Shown here: piece after piece, positions 57,676-64,000 of the stretch | How the letters are laid out: the number at the start of each line of letters is the position of its first letter | Position numbering within the stretch: position 1 is the first letter of the stretch | DNA from: Yersinia enterocolitica | GTDB taxonomy: Bacteria; Pseudomonadota; Gammaproteobacteria; Enterobacterales; Enterobacteriaceae | DNA: 64,000 nucleotides | NCBI GenBank assembly: GCA_002082245.2 | Contig: NBTC02000002.1 | Coordinates: 496,001 to 560,000, forward strand | Direction of reading: 5' to 3' | Program-made: the position numbers and the translations under genes | The notes under the pieces: generated by a model | Seen by the model: only the letters and a program-made list of their open reading frames with translations | The model's database searches: none | What the model was told of the DNA's origin: nothing

Positions 57676-58596
57676 TTATCTTTGTGGCTGGCAATGATGG
57701 CGGCGCTTAAACCAGGATTGCATCATGCCTGGGCGTGAGAACATCACTAAATTACCCAATAGGATGAGCAGTAAACCAATAATGGCATTCAGGTGCCAGT
57801 GATAGCCTTCATAGAAGGTTGATATGGTTAGGGCCACCAGCGGAAATAACAAGGTACTATAAGCCGCACCACTGGCTCCGATTCGTCCAATCAAGCTGAA
57901 ATAGGCGGCAAATGCAATCACGGAACCGAAGATAGCCAGATACAACAATGAGCCAAGGTAACGTGGCGTGAGTTCGAGAGTAAAAGAGTGTTGTTGAATC
58001 ATACTGAAAAGTCCCATCACTGCCGCACCATAAGTCATGGCATAAGCATTGGTTGACAGAATATCCAATCCCTTGCGTTGGTGGCGGCTACTGATCATAT
58101 TACCCAGAGAAAAACCATAGGTACCCAGCAAACTTAAGCCAATACCTTTAAGTAATTCCGGGGCTATTTGTGTGGCGGTCAGATCTTGCCAGAACAAAGC
58201 AACAATACCTATCATGCCGAGGATACTGGCTGGCAGCAGGTTAGGGCTAAGGCGTTGGCGAAAGAAAAGCATGCCATTGATGGCATTAAACAGTACCGCC
58301 ATTGAGAAAATAACCGATTCCAGGCCGCTACTGATATAAGCCGCAGCATGATAAAAACAGTAAAAATTAAAAGCAAAGACACAAACCCCTTGTGCCAGAC
58401 AAAAAAGGTGGTCACGCACCGTGAGCTGGTGCAGTCGGCGGGCGAGCAGTAAAACGAGCATCATGACACCGGCCGCCAGCACAAACCGATAAAAAATGGA
58501 CACAGTAATAGCAACATCACCTTGCTGTTGTAGGGTAATGGCAATCCAGGTCGTTCCCCAGATCAGTACAACTAACAAATATAGCAGCGCGTTCAT
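57676..58596 (-). CDS. DMT-superfamily transporter (EamA)
   Basis: This 306-residue protein shows ten hydrophobic helices in two EamA repeats, starting with LLYLLVVLIWGTTWIAITLQ, the usual first helix. EamA proteins export amino acids or metabolites; the substrate here is unknown. It is divergent from an AraC-type regulator with a 183-bp gap, and such pairing suggests that the regulator controls it. Confidence 0.88.
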   Translation of the reverse strand: MNALLYLLVVLIWGTTWIAITLQQQGDVAITVSIFYRFVLAAGVMMLVLLLARRLHQLTVRDHLFCLAQGVCVFAFNFYCFYHAAAYISSGLESVIFSMAVLFNAINGMLFFRQRLSPNLLPASILGMIGIVALFWQDLTATQIAPELLKGIGLSLLGTYGFSLGNMISSRHQRKGLDILSTNAYAMTYGAAVMGLFSMIQQHSFTLELTPRYLGSLLYLAIFGSVIAFAAYFSLIGRIGASGAAYSTLLFPLVALTISTFYEGYHWHLNAIIGLLLILLGNLVMFSRPGMMQSWFKRRHHCQPQR

Positions 58597-58779
58597 CGTT
58601 ATTTCTCATCACAGCTAGAAAACAGCAGTATCCGGTATAGGAAGGAGAGGCGCTTTCAGCGGCTTGCTTTAAATTGCAAAATCTTGCGCATTTTTACGAT
58701 AAATCGCTGGAAAATATAGTCTGCCGTCTGGCAAGCCATTAAACTGGTTGCATCCGCGTACCGAAAGGAAGTCAGCGCA

Positions 58780-59649
58780 ATGTTGGAACGGTATCAAGCC
58801 TTTGAAACCCTAAAAGAACACAAAGCGTGCTTGCATGATTGTGTGCAACTCGGCTCGGGTATTCAATTGGCAGCCTGGTCTAACCGTGATGACTGTATTA
58901 CACAAGAAAGCCCTGATCACCACACCTTGAGCCTGTATGTTGCAGATGGCTATGAGTGCTATCACAAAACGCGCGCTGGCTGGAAAAATGGCGGTGGACC
59001 GGATCGTTTTTGTATTATGCCAAAGGGCAGCTTATCCAGTTGGGATGTGCGGGATGACCTGTCATTTGTACATTTGTATTGCACCGATAAGCATCTGCGC
59101 CAGCTAGCTGAACAAATTTGGGAGCGCAGCCCCCAGTCAATTCAGGTTGATGAACGAATTTTCGCAGAAGATCCGCAAATAACGTTGTTATATCGCCAAT
59201 TTTTACTGAATTGTAACTGGCAAGAACAGGCCAATCATTTAGCCCTCAGTAGTGCTGCTACCTTGTTGATGACCCATTTATTAAAAAATTACACCCAGTT
59301 GCAGTGGGCGATCCCCGTAATTCGCGGTGGGTTGTCTCCGGCAGTGTTAAAACGGGTGAAAGAGTATATTGACGAACATCTTTCACAGCCGTTGCTGTTG
59401 TCAGATCTTGCTGAACAGGCAGGGTTGAGTGAGTTCCATTTCGCACGGATGTTTAAGCAGAGCACTGGGCTGTCACCACATCAATTTGTGTTGAAAGCGC
59501 GGTTATCTCGCGCAGACCAGCTATTAAGACATAGCATGATGCCGCTTATTCACATTGCCCTGGAGTGTGGTTTCAGCTCTGCCAGCCACTTCAGTAACTG
59601 TTTTAAAGTGGCCTATGGCCTAACGCCCTCGACTATTCGGCAACGCTAA
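58780..59649 (+). CDS. AraC-family transcriptional regulator
   Basis: This 289-residue protein has a cupin-like N-terminal sensor and a C-terminal AraC/XylS DNA-binding domain with LSDLAEQAGLSEFHFARMFK and the second helix-turn-helix IALECGFSSASHFSNCFKVA. The start follows GAAAGGAAGTCAGCGCA. It faces the DMT transporter divergently. The ligand is unknown. Confidence 0.9.
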   Translation: MLERYQAFETLKEHKACLHDCVQLGSGIQLAAWSNRDDCITQESPDHHTLSLYVADGYECYHKTRAGWKNGGGPDRFCIMPKGSLSSWDVRDDLSFVHLYCTDKHLRQLAEQIWERSPQSIQVDERIFAEDPQITLLYRQFLLNCNWQEQANHLALSSAATLLMTHLLKNYTQLQWAIPVIRGGLSPAVLKRVKEYIDEHLSQPLLLSDLAEQAGLSEFHFARMFKQSTGLSPHQFVLKARLSRADQLLRHSMMPLIHIALECGFSSASHFSNCFKVAYGLTPSTIRQR

Positions 59650-59659
59650 TCACAGCACG

Positions 59660-60046
59660 CTATAAGGGGCAACTTAGGTCACCTTCAGCACAATCAAGGA
59701 ATGACTGTAGTTCTGCCGAGCGAGCTTCAGTTTTGTGGGTCAAACAAGCCGAGATAATCATAGGATGCACTGAACCGCCTTCGGTGGCTGAGGATTGGAA
59801 GGTACAATCTGCGTCACGGTATTTTATCCAAGTAAGTTGCGCACTCTTTAATAATACTCTTTGGGCAACTGGGGTTTTGGCCAAAACTTGTTTATAAATA
59901 CGGTTTAGTTCGGTATCGGCTTTCTTATAATCTAAATTTGCGCACTGGTTTATATCCAGTTGTGTCAGTGCGTTCTGGCAGTCAAGTGCCAATGCTTGGT
60001 CGACGGGTAATGCCAGTAGCGATATCAATATGATCTTCTTTAACAT
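59660..60046 (-). CDS. LprI-like (DUF1311) periplasmic protein
   Basis: This 128-residue protein has a signal peptide (MLKKIILISLLALPVDQALA) and an LprI-type domain with paired cysteines (LDCQNALTQLDINQCANLDY) and LTWIKYRDADCTF. Some relatives inhibit lysozyme; that role is not shown here. The frame extends 34 codons upstream, but ATG 60046 matches the signal peptide. It follows hdeB on the same strand. Confidence 0.85.
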   Translation of the reverse strand: MLKKIILISLLALPVDQALALDCQNALTQLDINQCANLDYKKADTELNRIYKQVLAKTPVAQRVLLKSAQLTWIKYRDADCTFQSSATEGGSVHPMIISACLTHKTEARSAELQSFLDCAEGDLSCPL

Positions 60047-60119
60047 GATTATTTTTCCCAAATAATAGTCAAAAGATAATGTTAGCCCCACATTGAATAA
60101 TGTGAGGCTCAGAATTATA

Positions 60120-60443
60120 TTACATTGGTTTCTTAGGTACCCACTCAATCTCTTTTTTCATCTCAGTAATTTTTTTGTTCGGTGATTTTTTACAAACATC
60201 AATCACTTTTGGTGTGTAGACCTGGTCTATTTCCTGGAAATCTACGCTATCGCCTTTTTTATACTGGATATCCCGGTTTAGGATCCAGAAAGCGACGGGG
60301 GTCATACTTTTCGGATTAAGATCAAGGAATTCTTTGCAGGTCATTTCTGTTGGGGTGGTGGGTGATGATGCTGCGAATACTGTGTTAACGGTTACGAGCA
60401 TGAGTGTCACAATGACACTCTTAAGCAGTGATTTATAGAACAT
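60120..60443 (-). CDS. hdeB: acid-stress periplasmic chaperone HdeB
   Basis: This 107-residue protein has a signal peptide ending in VFA and a mature domain with MTCKEFLDLNPKSMTPVAFW and DVCKKSP, matching HdeB in both disulfide cysteines and fold. HdeB prevents aggregation of periplasmic proteins at mild acid. The lysine-rich tail after the second cysteine is longer than in HdeA. It probably shares a transcript with the LprI-like gene 70 bp downstream. Confidence 0.9.
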   Translation of the reverse strand: MFYKSLLKSVIVTLMLVTVNTVFAASSPTTPTEMTCKEFLDLNPKSMTPVAFWILNRDIQYKKGDSVDFQEIDQVYTPKVIDVCKKSPNKKITEMKKEIEWVPKKPM

Positions 60444-60737
60444 GACTATTTCCTTATCTATATATTAAATTTCAACTGATATTATTGTTACATGGATGAG
60501 AGTTATATCTCGTTATTTAGCATGAGCTATAAAGGTATATCTTGCCAGCGCCAAGCTTAAATTATCGGGATGAGGGATAAGACGGATTATTATTTTCTGC
60601 TAGCGTTCCTCTTATGTGTCTGATTTGCATGAAAGAGATTTAATAGCGATTTATATAAGATTGGTAAACGTAGCTATCAATAGTAATTGTTTATATTTTT
60701 TGTTTCTTTATTAACTATGACATGGCTATTTATTTTG
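60444..60737. other. AT-rich gap upstream of hdeB
   Basis: About 300 AT-rich bases lie between hdeB and the terminator of the proline-rich gene. They should hold the hdeB promoter. I see no gene or clear operator. Confidence 0.5.
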
Positions 60738-60772
60738 AAATAAAAAGCAGAGCAACAAAATATGCCTGCTTT
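60738..60772 (-). terminator. terminator after the proline-rich gene
   Basis: On the minus strand AAAGCAG pairs with CTGCTTT, and TTATTTC follows. A competing AGCAACA/TGTTGCT pairing overlaps it. It lies about 50 bp after the stop at 60824. Confidence 0.55.
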
Positions 60773-60823
60773 CAATTTATCTGTTGCTACAATACTATTA
60801 GCGATACTAATAAATATAACATT

Positions 60824-61090
60824 TTAAACTTTGTGGTTTTTATCTGATAGCGGTGGAGGGCATGGATACTTGCCATCATGTTGCGGCTGGTTTTTTGCTG
60901 GTTGGCTATCATGATGTTCTTTCGCTGGCGGCAACGGGCGGCCACTCTTGTCTTTCGGCGGTTCAGGTGGGCGTTTACATCTCACCCCCGATTGTTTTTG
61001 TGCTTCTTTATTAATAGGTTGTGTGGCAAAGCTAGAGGCTGCATTCAATAGCAACATTGATACACCACAAAACATCAGTAACTTCTTCAT
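60824..61090 (-). CDS. small secreted proline-rich protein, 88 residues
   Basis: ATG 61090 follows GGAGCGAGA. A clean signal peptide (MKKLLMFCGVSMLLLNAASS, cut near SFA) leads to a 66-residue mature part rich in Pro, Lys and His with two cysteines (VRCKRPPEPP and YPCPPP). Such a low-complexity, unfolded periplasmic peptide has no family I recognise; metal binding or wall association are possible but not shown. It neighbours hdeB and the LprI-like gene, all secreted and on the same strand. Confidence 0.75.
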   Translation of the reverse strand: MKKLLMFCGVSMLLLNAASSFATQPINKEAQKQSGVRCKRPPEPPKDKSGRPLPPAKEHHDSQPAKNQPQHDGKYPCPPPLSDKNHKV

Positions 61091-61337
61091 TCTCGCTCCA
61101 GTTATTCAATAGGAATACATCATCACCATAACGGATTGTTCTTTCAGTTTTCTTGGCGAGATTTGTAATGATATTATCAAGTTGAGTGTCTGTAGTTATC
61201 TATTAGAGAGTATCATCATTCCAAACCTACACTGATTCATTGGTGTATGTTATAGTTCACAGTGTTATTATTAGCGCCATCAGTAGACTGGTTATAATTT
61301 CATTTTTTCTTGTTCTAAATTATAGGTGATTTACTTT

Positions 61338-62741
61338 ATGTCTTTATTTTCTTTTTATCATAACTGCCTGAATGCTTTGACTGGGAAAGTATTTGGTCAG
61401 CACCGTAAAGGTGAACCAGTGAAGAGAGAGAATGGGAAAGATAAATTATCTAATCTTCAACTGGATGTACTGTTGAATGCGGAAAAACAGGTCGCGATTA
61501 TTACCACCGACTTAGATAGTCGGATCACCATATTTAATGTGGGTGCGGAGCGAATGTTTGGCTATTCTAAAGATGAAGTCTTGGGAAGCCCTATTTCGGA
61601 TATACTGCACATTCCAGAGTTTGGTAAGGATCAAGCTGAGCTGGATTATTTATTGCTTAATCGGCGTGATGCCAGCGAGTGGTGTTATCAGCGCCAAGAT
61701 GGGAAACGTTTCTGGGGAGCACTTAGTGTCCATGAAATAACTGCCGATAATAACCAGACCGTGGGTTATATTAGTGTGATTGCTGATGTTTCGGAAAGAA
61801 AATTCCTGCTGATGAAGCTGGAAGAAAGTAAGCAGATGATGGATCGTTTAACTAAGAATTTACCAGCAATGATTTATGCTTATTATTTAGATGCAGAGGG
61901 TAAATCTTATTTTAAATATTGTAGCGAGGGTGTCAGGAAAATATTTGCTCTGTCACCGGCTGATGTTTTGTATGTGCCCAGAGAGGAAAACCCTCTGTTT
62001 AGCCGCGTGCATACTGACGATATGGATATGCTAAAACAGGCGGTAGCCATCTCTCAACAGAATCTATCTGTCTGGCGCTGCGATTTTCGCGTGGTGTTGC
62101 CGGGCAAAGGTACACACTGGCTCCATGGTGAGTCTTTCCCGACGCTTCAGGATGATGGGGCTGTTATTTGGTATGGCTCGTTTTTCGATATTACTGAACT
62201 TAAACAGTCAGAATCGATCCTCAAGGCGTTGTCACAAACCGATGTATTAACTGGGGTAGCCAATCGTCGCCACTTTGATGATATCTATCAGCACATCTGG
62301 CAAAAAAACCAGATCGAAGGCGGTTCTCTGTCTGTGTTGATGATCGATTTTGATAATTTCAAAAGCTTTAACGACCTTTATGGTCATGCAATGGGGGATG
62401 TTTGTTTGAAATCCATTGTCGAAACTTTGTCAAAATCTATTCGTGGTGGTTCAGACATTTTGGCGCGCTATGGCGGCGAGGAGTTTATTGTATTGCTAGC
62501 ACCCAGTACCCTGGCGGATGCGAAAGCGGTTGCCGAGCGCATGCGTCACTCCATTGAGGAGTTAGATATTCCCCATGGGATATCGCCAGAGGGGCGGGTG
62601 ACCATCAGCATTGGTGTGGCTTCGGTATCCGCGCCGGGTGAGTCTATTTCGGCGACAGACTTGTCGGATGCTGCGGATAAAGCGTTATATCGGGCGAAAA
62701 CCACGGGGAAAAACCGCGTGGAAGCGGTGGTGCTGAACTGA
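61338..62741 (+). CDS. PAS-PAS-GGDEF diguanylate cyclase
   Basis: This 467-residue protein should make cyclic di-GMP. Two PAS domains are visible (first about residues 45-150: ITIFNVGAERMFGYSKDEVL, second about 160-295: KNLPAMIYAYYLDAEG and WYGSFFDITELKQ). A GGDEF domain follows with the active motif RYGGEEF and DFDNFKSFNDLYGHAMGD. The inhibitory RxxD site before GGEEF is not canonical: RGGSD puts Arg one residue too far. No transmembrane segment is evident. ATG 61338 follows AGGTGA; a GTG lies four codons upstream. Confidence 0.9.
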   Translation: MSLFSFYHNCLNALTGKVFGQHRKGEPVKRENGKDKLSNLQLDVLLNAEKQVAIITTDLDSRITIFNVGAERMFGYSKDEVLGSPISDILHIPEFGKDQAELDYLLLNRRDASEWCYQRQDGKRFWGALSVHEITADNNQTVGYISVIADVSERKFLLMKLEESKQMMDRLTKNLPAMIYAYYLDAEGKSYFKYCSEGVRKIFALSPADVLYVPREENPLFSRVHTDDMDMLKQAVAISQQNLSVWRCDFRVVLPGKGTHWLHGESFPTLQDDGAVIWYGSFFDITELKQSESILKALSQTDVLTGVANRRHFDDIYQHIWQKNQIEGGSLSVLMIDFDNFKSFNDLYGHAMGDVCLKSIVETLSKSIRGGSDILARYGGEEFIVLLAPSTLADAKAVAERMRHSIEELDIPHGISPEGRVTISIGVASVSAPGESISATDLSDAADKALYRAKTTGKNRVEAVVLN

Positions 62742-62754
62742 TACGTAAAGAGCG

Positions 62755-62789
62755 TGTGGGGCAGGGAAGAGAGTCATTACTGCCCCACA
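62755..62789. terminator. hairpin between convergent cyclase and RIO kinase
   Basis: TGTGGGGCAG pairs with CTGCCCCACA around a 15-base loop, just after the cyclase stop. No long T run follows. Confidence 0.6.
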
Positions 62790-62815
62790 GAGAGTCGATT
62801 TAGGATAGTTAATGT

Positions 62816-63667
62816 CTAGTTGTCGTGATCCTGAGCTTCACGCAGGCGTTCTTGCTCTTCAGCTATAACCGCTTTGATTTCCTCCAGTACACCCTCAACA
62901 TCAGCTGCTTCGGTGCTTTCTGCAAACTCACCAGTCAGTTGCGTTTCTGGATGCAGTTTACCATCCTCATAAAGTGCCCACATCTCTTTGGCATACTTAC
63001 GATTAAGCAGTTCTGGTGCGTATTGGCCATAATAGTGTGTCATGTTTGCGACATCCCGCTCCAGCATGGCTTTAGCATGATTGTTCGCCGCAGCATTGAC
63101 GGCTTGCGGTAAATCGATAATGACCGGGCCCTCTTTATCAATTAAGACATTAAACTCTGATAAATCGCCATGAACCAGACCGGCGCAAAGCATCCGTACC
63201 ACATATTGGATCATCAACGCATGGTCAATCAGCGCTTGTTCTCTGCTAAATGGCACATCACTCAGGCGGGGGGCGGCAAGGCCATCTGCATCGGTGACCA
63301 GTTCCATCAATAAAACACCATCAAGGCATGCATAAGGTTGAGGTACCCGAACACCGGCATTGGCGAGCAGGTACAAGGCATCCACCTCGGCAGTTTGCCA
63401 GGTCTCTTCCTGTTGCTTGCGGCCAAATTTAGAACCTTTGGCCATGGCTCGCGCGTCACGACTGTTACGAACCTTACGCCCTTCCTGATACTGAACAGCC
63501 TGTTTGAAACTGCGGTTTTCAGCTTCTTTATAGACTTTAGCGCAGCGGATATCCTGCCCACAACGGACAACGTATACATCAGCTTCTTTGCCACTTTTCA
63601 AACGACGGATGACTTCGTCAACCAAGCCGTCATCAACCAGCGGTTGGATTCGTTTTGGAATTTTCAT
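62816..63667 (-). CDS. RIO1-family serine protein kinase
   Basis: This 283-residue atypical kinase has the RIO signature: GKEADVYVV(R) as ATP loop, CAKVYKEAENRSFKQ, catalytic loop LVHGDLSEFNVLI and metal-binding VIIDLPQAV. Its acidic helical tail (ADVEGVLEEIKAVIAEEQER) is extra. The RIO kinase fold is shared with archaeal ribosome-assembly kinases; the bacterial substrate is unknown. ATG is 63667 (MKIPKRIQPLVDDG). It is followed upstream by an ABC gene on the same strand, 100 bp apart. Confidence 0.92.
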   Translation of the reverse strand: MKIPKRIQPLVDDGLVDEVIRRLKSGKEADVYVVRCGQDIRCAKVYKEAENRSFKQAVQYQEGRKVRNSRDARAMAKGSKFGRKQQEETWQTAEVDALYLLANAGVRVPQPYACLDGVLLMELVTDADGLAAPRLSDVPFSREQALIDHALMIQYVVRMLCAGLVHGDLSEFNVLIDKEGPVIIDLPQAVNAAANNHAKAMLERDVANMTHYYGQYAPELLNRKYAKEMWALYEDGKLHPETQLTGEFAESTEAADVEGVLEEIKAVIAEEQERLREAQDHDN

Positions 63668-63769
63668 GGCGTCCTTGTACCCTATTTAAGCCCGCGATGG
63701 AATGGCTTTGGCTGAATTTTCCTTCAGTTTACCATTCGCGCCCATCAGCGGGTGGGTTTTTACTGAGTA

Positions 63770-64000
63770 TCAGGCAGCACTGAACTGGGCATTATGCAAT
63801 TTTGCATAGGCACCTTTACGGGCCAGCAATTCATAATGGTCGCCCTGTTCCACAATCCCTTCCTTATCGACCACAATGATACGATCGGCATTTTGAATTG
63901 TGGCTAAGCGATGGGCAATCACCAACGTCGTTCTGCCTTGTGATAATTCCGTTAGCGCAAGCTGGATGGCTTGTTCAGTGGCAGTATCAAGCGCGGAGGT
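63770..64000 (-). CDS. ABC exporter ATP-binding/permease, C-terminal part
   Basis: The last 76 codons of an ABC ATPase run off the window end. They read [16 protein letters not shown] (just after Walker B), the switch histidine in [16 protein letters not shown] and [17 protein letters not shown]. This is the tail of a fused exporter with membrane and ATPase halves, MsbA/LmrA type. The substrate and full length cannot be seen. Confidence 0.85.
   Translation of the reverse strand, partial: TSALDTATEQAIQLALTELSQGRTTLVIAHRLATIQNADRIIVVDKEGIVEQGDHYELLARKGAYAKLHNAQFSAA

Overview
The window reads as a chromosomal segment of an enterobacterium, most likely Yersinia. The genes from fabG to icd follow the order of the Escherichia coli 24-25 min region almost gene for gene. 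Several intergenic gaps carry ERIC-type palindromic repeats. An outer-membrane barrel gene sits directly upstream of phoPQ, an arrangement I recall from Yersinia. The species cannot be fixed from sequence alone.

Layout. (1) 1-8.4 kb: fatty-acid and cell-wall core (fabG end, acpP, fabF, pabC, mltG, tmk, holB, ycfH, ptsG). (2) 8.4-11.2 kb: an SgrR-like regulator and a shikimate-dehydrogenase-like gene, where E. coli has fhuE. (3) 11.2-18 kb: hinT, ycfL, lpoB, thiK, nagZ, ycfP, ndh, ycfJ. (4) 18-28.6 kb: mfd, lolCDE, nagK, cobB, pepT; potABCD, which lies between cobB and pepT in E. coli, is absent. (5) 28.7-37.3 kb, mostly minus strand: roxA, phoQ, phoP, a beta-barrel gene with a well-formed PhoP box, purB, hflD, mnmA, nudJ, rluE, then icd on the plus strand.

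(6) 38.7-48.8 kb is an accessory, AT-richer region. It holds a family 2 glycosyltransferase, a WaaL/Wzy-type O-antigen ligase-like protein, two overlapping tiny membrane-protein ORFs, an AA10 lytic polysaccharide monooxygenase without a signal peptide, a decayed membrane-regulator remnant, an Aer-type receptor, a DUF2461 protein, and a umuDC operon. The UmuD lacks both the cleavable arm and the catalytic serine. (7) 48.8-64 kb: an O-acetylhomoserine sulfhydrylase, qorB/ytfH, a L-galactonate catabolic cluster (uxaB, lgoD, lgoR, lgoT), a DMT exporter with a divergent AraC regulator, small periplasmic proteins (LprI-like, HdeB, a proline-rich peptide), a PAS-GGDEF diguanylate cyclase, a RIO kinase and the end of an ABC exporter.

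How the parts work together. The first half is housekeeping: acyl-chain synthesis, lipoprotein export (LolCDE), peptidoglycan synthesis and recycling (MltG, LpoB, NagZ, NagK), DNA replication and repair (Tmk, HolB, Mfd) and respiration (Ndh). FNR-type sites lie before ndh and pepT, a PhoP site before the phoPQ operon, a LexA-type site before umuDC, and a conserved SgrS-pairing-like stretch before ptsG. The most unusual items are the naturally UmuD'-like protein, the LPMO with no export signal, and the overlapping tiny membrane ORFs.
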